A stretch of 64,000 nt of DNA from Nilaparvata lugens (lineage: Eukaryota > Arthropoda > Insecta > Hemiptera > Delphacidae). Made by a program: the position numbers and the translations under genes. The notes under the pieces are model-generated. The model was not told where the DNA came from. It did not search any database and worked only from the letters and a program-made list of their open reading frames with translations. This document shows, piece by piece, positions 30,342 to 41,796 of this stretch; the stretch's first letter is position 1, and the number at the start of each line of letters is the position of its first letter. Location of the stretch: NCBI RefSeq assembly GCF_014356525.2, contig NC_052516.1, positions 20,230,257 through 20,294,256 on the forward strand, read 5' to 3'.

Positions 30342-30444
30342 ATGTTGGCTCTCCTTTTGCCACTACTTTCGGCGGTCCTCGTCGAGGCGCAGTTCCCTGG
30401 AGGTCGCTTCCTGGAGCCTCCAGTTCCAGCATTATGCGCGCAAA
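30342..30444 (+). CDS. C-type lectin, coding exon 1 (signal peptide)
   Basis: The ATG lies one base after the TTCCAGCAG acceptor. The exon encodes MLALLLPLLSAVLVEA, then QFPGGRFLEPPVPALCAQ, and ends one base into codon 35 at a GTAATT donor. The hydrophobic leader with a small residue before Q17 supports secretion. Confidence 0.9.
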
Positions 30445-33400
30445 GTAATTATTCATTTTTCTTCTCGGCTTCCTCTGTTTTTTTTTTCATTCCATCTTGC
30501 GCTCTCCTCACTCGTACATTAACATTTTATCTCACATTAAAAAAACTCCCATTTTTATATTACATTCATATGAGACATGATCTTTTTGTTTTTCTCATAT
30601 TAAAAACTCCATTCCTCAAATTATGCAGCAGTCCATACATAGCCTACAATCATTAATCGAAATTCTCACACAAAAAGCAGGGTACTTTTAGTACTTATTT
30701 GATTTATTCAGTTATTAATATGACTATTTTGTTTTTATAAGTTCGGCTCTTGTCATATTATTTTTTTAGAAATACTTATACTTAGTTATATATTTGGCTT
30801 TCAGTAGATTGCTGAGTACTTTCTTATAACTCTATCTACAAGCATTACTGAATAGTTATTAAAAGTAGTTTTAATCTCATTATTGTGAATAAATAAATAC
30901 AAGTTTCTCTGTACTATACTTGGTTCTGGGATCCGAGAGAGCGTATGTAAGCAAACATGCGCGTGCGCGCGTGAAGCAAGACTATAATAAATAATAATAA
31001 ATATTCTTATTGGATAAAATGCTGTACAATTACAGATATGGCAAACGTCAATAATTATAACAACAAATACATGAAAATGATCAATGTCACAAAGTACAAT
31101 AAGTTATCAACCACTGATCCACAGTTTCCACCTAGCAACTGAAGCTGAGCCGAACTCAATATCGCATAACCTTATTTGAATGTAAGCATTGTGAACTGGT
31201 ATTCACGAGTCAAACAATGAAAAACGGATCTGAGACATATCTTTTATACTCACACAAGCTCAAACTTTATGTTACTGTTGTCCCTCCTTTGTATGAATAG
31301 ACTATAGTAACGTTTGTCTGATGGCTTGTTCTACGAAAGATCTCATCACTTTTATATTTACAAGAGCTCAAACTTTATGTTATTGTTGTCCCTCGTTTGT
31401 ATGAATAAAATATAGTAACGTTTGACTGATGGCTCGTTTCAGGGAAAGTGCATGACAAGTTCAACGGGCACGGCTACTACTTCTCATGGAAGGACCCCGC
31501 CACGGCCAAGATGGAGGAGGACTGGCTGGGAGGCCGCAACTGGTGCAGAGCGCGCTGCATGGACCTCGTCAGTCTGCAGACGGCCGCCGAAAACAACTAC
31601 ATCAAGAACCTCCTCGTCCAAGGTCAGTTTGTCACTCAGTTTACTGCAGTTTTTGTCTAGTTACAATTTCAAATTGAACCAAAACGTGTTTTCTCAACTC
31701 TAACGAAAATTACAATGCATATTGAAACAAGGAGAATCTATTTATCTCTTAGAGATACTGAGATTTTTATTTTCTTTATATTTGGAATCTATTTAATTTA
31801 GGCTCGTATGCAGATACTCGGTTTAGACGGAGAAAAATATCAGCTGTTCGTTTAAACTCCTTATGAAACACATTATATGATGAATGCAACCATATATCTA
31901 CAAGTAAACGTGGTTTATCGTTAAACGTAGTGTTAGCATATGGCACTTAGAATGAAAAAAAAAACAGCTTAGTAGTGATGATGAAGGGGTAAAGTCAAGA
32001 ATGGTGAGGTGACAATGATGAAGAAAGGATGATAAGTTAAGAAGAGAAAGAGAAAAATAAATATGAGAAGATATCGATAATCATGGTATCGTAATTCAAT
32101 TTGCGTTCTATCTTCCTGTTAATTGTAAAAGAAGACAGGCGTTAGGCCTAGTCCTCAAAATCTCTCAACTACATAGAGAACCTCCTTGTCTAGGGTCAGT
32201 CGGCTTTATTACACAAAATGTCTTGTATTTTATTAATAATTATATTAAAACAATCAATAAAACCGGATTCCCACATTTTCAGTACTGTGAAAATAATATT
32301 CTCTTATTATTATTGATCTAACTTACAAGTCAAGACAAATTTAGATCTATCGAAATTCGGAAAGGGACCAGTTTTGAGCTAGGCCTGTTGGTCCTTTCCT
32401 AACCATGTATTTGATTTGTGCATTGGTTAATATAAATTAATATTAGAATTTAAAAGAGGAAATATGCGTTAGCGCTTAACATATAACATTTTTATACAGA
32501 GTGAGTTAATTCCTTTCCTACTCATACTGATAAATATGATAAATAAATATGAAATAATGATATTTACATATAAATAATGTAAATGTTACAGTGAATCTTT
32601 TTTTGATACTTTTTTAGAGAAATTACTGCTGGGAACACCTCTTCTTCTATATACAATTAAAACTAGATAATTTGTAATGTTGCACAATTTGAAATAAGAA
32701 TAAATTCAAATTCATTTATTGCATGAAATAAATACACAATTGAATATATTTCACAGTTAGTACAATTTCAAATGAGTCAACATGTACACTTATAGGTTGT
32801 AATCTATCGCACATGATCGAAATAAGTATTGTACAATAAAGACATAATAATCCTTATGATACTAAAATGAAAAGAAAAGAAAAATTAACATGCATCTCGT
32901 CCACGAAGGCTGTGTGTGGAGAGGAGTCTGTTCTTTATTTAGAATAAAAATTTTTGTGGTTTGAGAAGGATAAAGTAATTCTTGAATACTGAATCCTTGA
33001 TTAGGTAATTCTTGAATGATAATGAGTTTAATCATTATAGAAAAATTACTGAGAGGATGAATAGTTTTCTAAAATAGGACAGTATGAAATGTGTACAGTT
33101 CTCTGCATTAGCCTGTTGTACAATTTTGAAAGTTCAATTATTAAACAATATGTAAGCCTAATAAATTATTATGTTCAAATCCAAATTAAAAATATATTTG
33201 GAAAACTACTTTCTATTGTGAGACATTTGAGTTTGTGAAGAGGATTGTATGCTGAATATGAAATTTCAATGATTTGTTGTATGTATTGTGCAGACAAAGT
33301 AAGGTACATCTGGACATCGGGCCGTATGTGTGACTTCAAGGGCTGTGACCGCGCCGACCTTCAGCCCAAGGCCATCAACGGCTGGTTCTGGACTGCTGAG

Positions 33401-34768
33401 CTGCAGAAGCTCCCCCCCACCACCGACCGATCCCAGAACGACTGGAGCGAGACCGGAGGGTATGCTAAATTAATTATTATATCTACGACCATGTTAATTT
33501 ATAATGTAACATTACAATCAATTCCATAACACAGGGGTCTTTTCGCAATGAATTTTCAAAACTGTACTGTAAAGTCATCTTTATACAACGACTTGAACAT
33601 TATAAAACGGTTCCAAGACCAATGCTGAGACCGGCGGGCATGTACAATGTATTATTATCATATCTACAACCATGTTATGATGTAATATTACATCACAATG
33701 AATTCCATAACAGGGGTCTTTTCGCAATAGATTTTCAAAACTGTACTTACCTATTTACTTACTTGATACTTGTTGATACAGTTGAGTCAATTTTATGCAA
33801 CGACTTGAACATTATAGCACTGTTCCATGACTAATGCTGACGTCACTTCTAGTGATATTCACTTCAAACTGACGGCATTGTTTGGATGTGGAGCATTTTA
33901 TGTTGTTGTTGGAGCATATGGTGTTATTTATGAGAAATGCTGAGTTACTGACAGACAAATATTATATTCTATTTGTGGAGAAAATATATTTTTCATTGAT
34001 TAAATAATAAATTCTCATAATTGAAATTAAATATTTTGTTAATTAGTTATATTTATACATTGTTAAAAAACAATCTGGCTACGTTGCGGAGCTAGAAAAG
34101 GATAGCGCTATCTGCTTTGTCGGTGATTGACAAGGATAGCAACAACAATGTTGATCGAATACTGCCATTACAACGTGCACCTCATTATAGTGAATCCACT
34201 ATAGACTGTAAAAGATAATACCCATTACAATTAATCTGAAATACGACTGTCATATCCAGTTTTTTTTTGCATTATTTTCTTATAATTATTGAGAAAATCA
34301 TTTGATCTGATTAATATTTCTGAGGATGAAAATTTAGCGCAAGGAATAATTTGTCATTCTACTAATAGTTTTCTCTAGTTCTTGTTGCAATATCGGATCA
34401 TTCCATCATTTATCAATCGTGTCATTATTGCTTTTCATTAAGTAATTTTAGTTGTAATATTTATCAATTTATACAATGATTATTAGTACCTTTTCTGGCT
34501 TCAATCTTCCAAGTAGCCCTATCAAAATACTTGAATGAATACTCATTTATTACTTTTTCATTGCAGTATCGGCCGACCCCAGCCCGACAACCGTGAAGAA
34601 CTGCAGAATGGCGCCCCCGAAAACTGCCTGGCCGTCCTCAACAACTTCTACAACGATGGCGTGCATTGGCACGATGTCGCCTGCCACCACAGAAAGCCCT
34701 TCGTCTGCGAGGAGTCCGAATCCCTCATCAAATACGTCCAGTACACCAACCCTAACCTCAAGATTTGA
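30342..34768 (+). CDS. Secreted C-type lectin, four coding exons, complete
   Basis: Exons 30342-30444, 31443-31622, 33294-33459 and 34567-34768 have GT-AG borders and matching phases (1, 1, 2) and total 651 nt, encoding 216 residues. Residues 1-16 form a signal peptide (MLALLLPLLSAVLVEA). The C-type lectin domain covers about residues 45-198: C73, W101, then QPDN at 155-158 (in the calcium/sugar loop; QPD usually means galactose-type binding), C170, WHD at 184-186 in place of WND, C189 and C197. Cysteines C107 and C112 could form an extra bridge. The layout (FLEPPVP, then CAQRKVHDKFNGHG) recalls conserved insect lectins of the Clect27/Schlaff kind, which act in the cuticle; this is from memory and unverified. 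It is a secreted protein, probably with a host extracellular-matrix or immune role. Confidence 0.92.
31257..31440 (+). repeat. ~110-bp tandem duplication before lectin exon 2
   Basis: A block starting AGCTCAAACTTTATGTTA occurs at about 31257 and again at about 31368. Both copies contain TATAGTAACGTTTG and GATGGCT. The second copy runs into the CGTTTCAG acceptor; the first lacks the acceptor AG. Confidence 0.88.
31443..31622 (+). CDS. C-type lectin, coding exon 2
   Basis: This 180-nt exon follows a CTCGTTTCAG acceptor and ends at a GTCAGT donor, in phase 1 at both ends. It encodes RKVHDKFNGHGYYFSWKDP, then DWLGGRNWCRARCMDLVSL and QTAAENNYIKNLLVQ. These form the first strands and helix of the C-type lectin fold (W-x-x-A-R-x-x-C pattern with C73). 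It is noticeably more GC-rich than the surrounding introns. A tandem duplication abuts its acceptor. Confidence 0.92.
33294..33459 (+). CDS. C-type lectin, coding exon 3
   Basis: This 166-nt exon runs from a TTGTGCAG acceptor to a GTATGC donor. It encodes DKVRYIWTSGRMCDFKGC, then DRADLQPKAINGWFWTAELQ and QNDWSETGG. WTSG stands at the WIGL position of the fold. C107 and C112 are extra cysteines, and W125/W127 are conserved core residues. The donor and the last codons are duplicated about 178 bp downstream. Confidence 0.92.
33449..33820 (+). repeat. ~178-bp tandem duplication spanning the exon 3 donor
   Basis: GAGACCGGAGGGTATG (exon 3 end plus donor) recurs at 33628 as GAGACCGGCGGGCATG. The similarity then continues downstream: GAATTCCATAACAGGGGTCT, TCGCAATAGATTTTCAAAAC and CGACTTGAACATTATA. 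The second donor has GC instead of GT. Confidence 0.88.
33849..34204. mobile_element. MITE related to the 6.3-7.7 kb element
   Basis: The right portion shares AATCTGGC, AGCGCTATCTGCTTTGTC, GACAAGGATAGCAA and ACTGCCATTACAACGTG with the outer element at 6336-7691. The ends (CTAGTGATATTCACTTC and GTGAATCCACTATAG) are imperfect inverted copies. It is a non-coding element in the last lectin intron. Confidence 0.65.
34567..34768 (+). CDS. C-type lectin, coding exon 4 and stop
   Basis: This 202-nt exon follows a CATTGCAG acceptor. It encodes IGRPQPDNREELQNGAPEN, then CLAVLNNFYNDGVHWHDVAC and HHRKPFVCEESE, and ends in TGA at 34766-34768. It holds the QPDN motif, the WHD motif and the last two disulfide cysteines, so the calcium/sugar site is contained in this exon. 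Confidence 0.93.
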
Positions 34769-34836
34769 TCCATTTCACAAGGTTCTTAATGCCGCCTGTA
34801 CGTATTCATCTCATCCGCTATGAGTTCTGATCTTGA

Positions 34837-34940
34837 AGGCCTGGTTTCTAGCACTCTTATTGAATTTAATGAACCATTAAAACAATATATTTAAATTTAA
34901 TGGCCCATTAAATTTAGTAAGTGTTATAGAAACCGGGCCT
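34837..34940. mobile_element. ~104-bp MITE just downstream of the lectin stop
   Basis: AGGCCTGGTTTCTAGCACT at the left and ATAGAAACCGGGCCT at the right are inverted ends. The interior (AATTTAATG… and CATTAAATTT) also pairs. TGAA is present on both sides. It begins about 70 bp after the stop codon, so it is probably transcribed in the 3' UTR, and it contains ATTAAA motifs. Confidence 0.7.
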
Positions 34941-36010
34941 GAATCTGTTGGATAATTGTAACATCATTGTAAAATTCAGTAGTTAGAACATTTAATTGGA
35001 TATCTGGAACATTATTTAGTAGATTTTCAAATATTTAGGTTGAATATTTAATTTATGATCAATTATTGTAGCGCGTATTATATTGATCTGCTTCACTCTG
35101 TGTTCCAATTCATAACTCACTAACATTTGGATATTTGTAACACCATTGTAGAATTCATTACAGTTTGAAATTGTATCCATCATAAATTCAGCTACTTTGG
35201 AACATTTTGTATTCAATTTGGAACTAGTTCATATTGATATTAAGTTTAAGCAAAATTTGTGGGACCGTTTTGATTTGACTGGCTTATTTGGTGGTATTCA
35301 GTGTAATTTGTATTAGTAGTTAGTGTAGTATTCAGTTGAATCTGTTGTCTTATTTGAATTTAGCTACTTTCTCAACAATATCCTGCAGACATTCTCCACT
35401 AGAATTAGGACTCTTCTTCTTTTTTCTTGAAACTATATCCTTTCTCTACTTTCAACTCTCTATTTGTCGTTGAATACTCTTGAAGACAATTTCTTTGGAA
35501 TAATTTGATATTTTGTTTCTTGAATTGCTTGTTTCTTCTCCTTGAAATGCTAATACTTCTTGTGCACTTGTCTATTTGTATACTTTTCTAAACTTACTCT
35601 TCTCTTCCACTACTTTTTTCCCATTAATAACCTTTCTTCACCTGCTCACTACTTCTTTTCAACAAATCTCCAAGATTTCTCTTATTATCTATCTTTTTCC
35701 TTACAACAATCAACGGTGTTATTCCTCATCTTCTCTTTTTCTGCTAAATCTTACCTTTTTCTTACTTTCTCACGAAATATTTGTCTTGTATTACAATCTT
35801 TTTCTGAAGCCTATCACTTCCTGGTTCATATTACATTATCTGGCTCTTGTACTGATCCTATTCTCGATAATATATTCTTCTTCTTCTTCCCTAGACCTAT
35901 AATCCTCTCTTTTTATTTATCTATTCGATATTACTATAGACCTTTTTCAATTAACTCTCCCTGTTTATCCACTCTATTAGAAATATGATTGAAATAATGA
36001 TGCGTTCAAC
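34941..36010. other. Region downstream of the lectin gene, probable 3' UTR and flank
   Basis: AT-rich, becoming pyrimidine-rich from about 35390 to 35970. No coding signal. No single polyadenylation site can be chosen with confidence. Confidence 0.4.
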
Positions 36011-36017
36011 CACTTCC

Positions 36018-36196
36018 TCCGTAAACAAAGCCATAGTGCATTCTGGTGACGTCAGCACTGGTAGGGCTCCTAAACCAATAAAAATTTGTTGATTTCAGCT
36101 GATCTGTATCAGCTAGTGTTTTCATTGGTGGAGGAGCCCAACCTGTGCTGACGTTACCATCAACCACCTGTCATGCACTATGGCTTTGTTTACGGA
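36018..36196. mobile_element. ~179-bp MITE with 23-bp perfect inverted ends
   Basis: TCCGTAAACAAAGCCATAGT at 36018 is repeated in inverse at the right end (ACTATGGCTTTGTTTACGGA, ending 36196); 23 bp match perfectly. Inner segments (ACGTCAGCAC and GGGCTCCT with complements) also pair, so the whole element can fold back. Confidence 0.88.
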
Positions 36197-37339
36197 GATA
36201 GTGATTCAACCCATTTCAAAGTTCTCATGTTATCTCCTCTCTATCTATTTTATATTCTAGTCATCTTTTCTCTACAAGCTATCCTATTCTTTTTCCTTCC
36301 TTTCGTCCTTTCTTATCAAGTTTAGGTACTCTTCAACTCTTTGTTCTTTTGTTAATACATTGTTTTTTCTCCAATTTTTCAGAATGTTTCCAATTTTTTC
36401 AACTTCCTGTTCCGATTTCCTACCCATGAGCTTCCATTTCATAGTAATACTTAATGGTGGCATACATTATTTGTAAAAGGATTTGATTATATTGGGATAG
36501 AATCAATGTTGTTTCATTGTTATCATAGAGTATATAGGTAGTCAATCGATATTCAATGTTCTAATTTTGTTATCAATGTATCGTAATTGAATAGCATCTG
36601 TATTGTACGATTGTATATAATTTATTTTTAATGTTGTTGTAATATCATAAAACGTATTTATGTAATTCTGTGTGGTTCTTACGTTCTTCATAATTATCAT
36701 TACCTTGACGGGAGAAAGTAATATTTAAAAAAAATACTAAAACTAGACTACTACAGACTGTGGGATGGTGGAATGGATTTTGTTCCGATTCGGTTATATC
36801 ACAGATCTAACTGTTTACTTAGTCTTTGGTTAGATTTATATGGAAAATTATTTAGAAGTAAATATGTCAGAAGTAAATATAATTTCATAACTATGCCAGA
36901 GAAATTCATACACATATATAATACACATATAATTTACTAAGTGGCGATGGATTGTATCTTGAATCACGCCTTCAAGTAAATAAATAATCAAGTTTTTCAC
37001 AACAAACTTGTAATTTCAACCGTCAACTCTTGAAGAGACGAAACACCGTGATTATGCTATTTTCCGTAATGAATTGAGCTAGTCATTTGTAATTTTATGT
37101 TTGAAATTTAAAAATTCATTTGTCAAAAAATTCATACATTACAAGAATTTGAAATAGACTAGTCTAAGATTAACAAAAACACAATATCTTAAACTAAGAA
37201 ATTAGGTACATAAAATAAGACTTGATTAATCATGAAAAAATAAGATAAAAGTAGAATTCTTCGGGCACCACCAGCAAAAGAATAAATCTTGCCCGCTGGT
37301 GGGAGTATACGGTATATATAAAAAAAACAAGAACTTTAA

Positions 37340-37710
37340 GGGCCGGTTTCCGAGCTCGGGATTCAGCCAAGTCCTAGACTTTAAACAGCTGGAGTCAGAA
37401 AATTGGCTTTCGAAAACGGGGCGTAGTCGCAGCTTTTATAACAGTAGTAGTTTTTATTTTCTCATTTCTATGAATTGGAAACGTTTTTCCTTGACGAAAT
37501 TAGACATTCCTAAATAATTCAAAATAGCTGAAACTTTACACTATTTTCTCTTTATTTTATTTTGTGTTCAATTTTCTAGTTTTTTGAAATTTAATTCAAA
37601 CGTGACTATGACAATGACTGCGACTACACCCCGTTTTGGAAAACCAATTTTCTTACTCCAGCTGTTTAAAGTCTAGGACTTAGCTAAATCCCGAGCTCGG
37701 AAACCGGCCC
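37340..37710. mobile_element. Tourist/Harbinger-like MITE, 371 bp, TAA target duplication
   Basis: The ends GGGCCGGTTTCCGAGCTCGG and its inverse continue into more than 90 bp of pairing (AGTCCTAGACTTTAAACAGC and complement). TAA flanks both sides (37337-37339 and 37711-37713), fitting the 3-bp TWA duplications of PIF/Harbinger-type MITEs. The ends also resemble those of the MITE at 34837. Confidence 0.85.
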
Positions 37711-38092
37711 TAAAAATGTTTAAATGAAGAGCTGATATATACTTGGCCTAATCAATAAAATTTAATAAATATGACATTGGTGGCAATCTTCATTTGAAAA
37801 CTACTAGTTTTTTTTTCAAATTAGAGCCTTTCTCATACAAATTTAAAATATTCTGAAATGATAAGATAGGTTTACACACTGCGGATTTCCTGATTACGTA
37901 CGGTACACGTATAATCAGTATTTTGGGTCAAGTGAAAGTGGGGGCTCTTATTGCCTCAACATTGTAATATTTTCAAGTGTGATAAATAAAGGTAATTATC
38001 TATCTTTAACAGAACAATTTTTTTCAGTTTGAACTATATGACAGATAAGATAATAGAACAATATTGATTTTTTGAACATTCCCTCTGTGTAC

Positions 38093-38225
38093 CGCAAACC
38101 GATGCGGGACGACAACGGGAGCGGTACAATTTTCAAGCCGTGTTGAATGGTTAAATTTATCATTTAAATTTTCCATTTTTTTTATTTATGTTCTGTTGTC
38201 CCGTGTCTCGCACCGGTGTGCGAAT
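38093..38225. mobile_element. Small degraded MITE
   Basis: CGCAAACCGATGCGGGAC at the left and GTCTCGCACCGGTGTGCG at the right are imperfect inverted copies around an AT-rich core. No coding content. Confidence 0.45.
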
Positions 38226-38785
38226 GATATTTAGTCTATGATTTTAAAAACATTGGTTCTATAAAATCTATTCCATACAGTTAGTAGACTACTTACCTAC
38301 TTGTCTGTAGACTGATTTATTAATAGGGTGATTTTTATTCAGATTAATTCGACTGAGAACCACAATAATCGAAATAGGTAGTGAAACTACGCCCGAATTA
38401 ATTTTTTTATATTCTATTAAAATTAAGTTGTGGGTTGTAGATAAGCTAAACGAATTGAAATTCCAGACAGAAAGTGAAAAGGTCCTTTTACAAGATCTCT
38501 TCTCACCGTGGTTTTCTCATCTCAAAATCATGGTAGTCGATAAATCATGTCAATCACACTAGAGTGGCTCTGTCGTGAAATTGCATAAATAGAATGAATT
38601 TCTGCCTCACAGACTCCAAATATGCTATCTACCATTACTGTACATCTTTTATGAAACAATGATTACTGAATGTGATACAAATAGTCTGTTTAGCTCTACA
38701 TAGGATACAGGTTACATTAACATATTATCATAGTAGAATCAAAGAAAATGAAAATAGGATTTCTACTTTCTCTCCTATTTTTATA

Positions 38786-39950
38786 TACCGTAAGATGAGG
38801 TGAATAGCAACAGGCAGGTGAATAGCAACAAAACTGGGGAAAAACTTTCAATCCGTTCCTTTTTGCACATGCGTATCTAATATCAGTTCTTTTTATATTG
38901 AGAAGTCACTCTAGTATCTTGGCGCTATTTTCAAACAAGTTTTGCTATCCAGAGTGGCCAACATAAGGAATAAAAAAATAAACAAGGTGACTATGATTTT
39001 ATATAAAAAAATTTATGCTCCAAAACTTCACATGTACCAAAAAAGTGTATGAAATATCAATATCAATGGAATTTTTCTTTTTAAACTGCATTTTTTACGC
39101 AAAAACACGTTTTTTAATCTTGAAAATATCTCAATTCTACAATTAATTATATTTTTTTCTCTGATACAACCTCTTTGGAATCGTCGAATGGGGTGAATAG
39201 CAACAGCAACTTTTGAACAACAGTGCCAATTTAGGTTATGTTGTCAACCAATTCCGTCTGCTTTCATTTAGTATTTCGACAACTGTTTACTATTTTATTT
39301 ATGTTATTTTAAAATCAAATTGTGATAGTTGGGGTTTTTAAAATGCCCCGAGTGTATAAACCTGTTCCTGGAACGAAACTGTGCAAAAAATTTACATTAC
39401 TTTTTATAAAATTACTATAAACATTTTACTTTTTCTATTTCATCTTATCCCATATTAACAATTTTTTCATGTTTAGTATTAGGTAGCCTATTATGAATGA
39501 ACATTTTACATTTAATCAAATTTTTATTGAAATTGAATCTAACATTTTACACCTTTATTGCATTTAAATTTAATTCAAACTTATTTTATTAATTACAAAT
39601 TGAACCAATCTTATCAGATTAATCAAAATAATTAAAGATAAATATTTCTATAAAGCGAAATATTGTTTCTATTCACCCCATAAATGGTTTTAAAGCAACA
39701 GAATGCATATTATCAAGGTAAGACATACGGTGTTGCTATTCACACCAACTGGCAGGTGAACAGCAACAGGCATGTTTTTCATGTTTTTTTAATAACTGAT
39801 ATTTTATTTCTCAATTATTGATGCTGATATTGAATCTACAGCACAAGATTAAACTTTAATCATGATAGAAACATTTTTAACTATCAGTATTCTTCAGTTA
39901 TTAACATGGAAACATACAAAACTGTTGCTATTCACCCCATTTTACGGTAT
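38786..39950 (+). mobile_element. pogo/Tigger-like DNA transposon derivative
   Basis: The ends TACCGTAAGATGAGGTGAAT and its inverse (ATTCACCCCATTTTACGGTA) flank about 1.16 kb, with TA at the borders. Inside, at about 39344, MPRVYKPVPGTKLCKKF resembles the first residues of Tigger/psq-type transposases but is followed by stops. The end motif GTGAATAGCAAC recurs several times internally (about 38800, 38820, 39190, and inverse near 39735 and 39925). Confidence 0.7.
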
Positions 39951-40319
39951 ATTTTATTTATTCATTTATTTACGATACAAATGAAACTGATGTAATTACA
40001 TTGGTAGATAAAATAATAAGGTACGTACTGTATACATTGTGCTATTTTCTCATATCTCTCATATCATTTGGTAGAGAGTTAGTGGGGAGGATATTTTTAA
40101 TATTCTTTCCAAAGAATGGACATTGATATGTCCAAAGCTCCGCCAATTTATGTAGATGCATAACAATATAATTATTATTTATAGTTATTATATTACAAAT
40201 TGCTTTTTCATATCATATACAGTTCAATAATTATTTTCTTAGTCTATATCATGTAGATTCATCTATAATTTTGCTGTATTGTAAGCTATTGTATATAAGT
40301 GTATAAGCCAGTATATATT

Positions 40320-40740
40320 GTAATCTACATAAATAAAGTACTCAATCAATCAATCAATCCCTCAATATTCGAAAATCCTCTTCCCCACTCCCTCCCAAAT
40401 TCAAATCTATTATCATATAAGTACTGTATAAGTATGACAATAATTATATTTGAATTCGATAAAGGCTGCGTGTAGGCCTATACTGCATTTATATGTGTTC
40501 GTATTATTCTAATCTCTCAGCAATTCGAAACCCCCGTTCTCAAAATATCTGGTTCTCTCCCCTTCTCTCTCTCTCTCTCTCCCTCTCCTCACTCCCTGTA
40601 ACTGAAATCATTCTCTATTCAGCCGTTTCTAAATCAATTCACATAATGATTCGCCGCGGTAATCAATCAGCAGTGAGTATCATCCAGTTATTTTGTATTC
40701 GTCTTGAATAAAGTCACAATCAATCAATCTCTGTATCGCT
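40320..40740. repeat. AT-rich DNA with CAATCAAT and CT microsatellites
   Basis: A retroelement-like 3' tail (AATAAAGTACTCAATCAATC) occurs near 40335 and a CT microsatellite at about 40565-40590. There is no gene. Confidence 0.4.
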
Positions 40741-41040
40741 ACCCCCTCCCCCATCCCTCCTCTACCCTAGCAACAGCCAATCATTTTAAACAGAACCAAT
40801 ATAAGCCTCGGAAACATTCCTGACTAACACATATACCCAACCTAACATATCCGCGAGCGCTGTTTTGGACAGAAGCGGTGTACCCCGACCACTGCTATTT
40901 ACCCCCTCTCCTCATCTCACAGCTTCAACACCAGTATAACAACCCCCCTCTCCAATTCCCGGTGATAAATTATTTATGACCATTTACACACACTATACAC
41001 AAGCGAAAGAATAGTCCCCCGCTCCCCCGCGCAGATGATA
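40741..41040. other. GC-richer island without coding signal, possible regulatory DNA
   Basis: This stretch (with ACCCCCTCCCCC, TAGCAACAGCCAATCA, CCGCGAGCGCTG and ACCCCGACCACTGC) contrasts with the AT-rich surroundings and lacks the inverted or tandem structure of the nearby repeats. It contains CCAAT-box and AATCA-type sites. Function is unknown. Confidence 0.3.
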
Positions 41041-41044
41041 CGGG

Positions 41045-41285
41045 CGGTCAATCTGTTTTTGTGCCTGTGTGTGAATGTGGGTACGTATGTGTGGAAATTT
41101 GCGCTGAATTGGCAGAATTTTCTCCATGATGCCAATTGGGTCTTTCATTATTCAGTTGTTCGTTATTTTTTCTCGCTTGTTGTTCAGTGAGTGTCGGAGT
41201 TTTTTCTCTTGTCATGTGGGTGTGAGTGACTGTGATAGTATTGTAGGTGTGTGTGTGAATACATGTTTGTGTGTGTATACTCGTA
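41045..41285 (+). repeat. GT-rich degenerate microsatellite
   Basis: TGTGTGTGAATGTGGG-type sequence recurs across the stretch on the plus strand, ending in GTGTGTGTATAC. The long complementary ORF is a by-product of it. Confidence 0.65.
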
Positions 41286-41796
41286 TCAGGCATAATGACT
41301 TTCATTTGGTGATGTAGCCTGGGTTATTTTGCTCGTGTCGTTGTAAATAGAACGACAGACGAACAAAAAATACTTTATTTTGCGGTTAAATACGAGATAT
41401 GGATGTAGTAGCCTATTGTTGTAGTTCGAGATATAATGTTGAAGTGGGAGGTGTAATCTCGTTGAAATAGCTGTAATATATTGTTTGGGGTAGGGGTGAA
41501 ATTTCTCTCTATTTTCTTGTTGAAATAGGCTGTAATATCGTTGAAATATTTGAGTAAAATAGCCCTTATTTTCTATTTCATAACATAGATATATCAAATT
41601 TTCTGGCTGGCTCAAGCTCTTACTCAATCACAATCATTCAACACGTTGACATCATCAGAGAAATGAAAAATGCATTTCAATTAGCATAAATTAATGCGTT
41701 TCAAATAAGAGAAACGATTGACTTCATAGGCTATATCCATAACTTTGTCCATTGACTTTTTATCCATTGACTTCGGTCGGCTGATAAACCATGAAA

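Noticed and set aside
35560..35988. 142-codon frame downstream of the lectin gene
   Set aside because: Lies in a pyrimidine-rich stretch; composition (Phe, Ser, Leu) explains the absence of stops.
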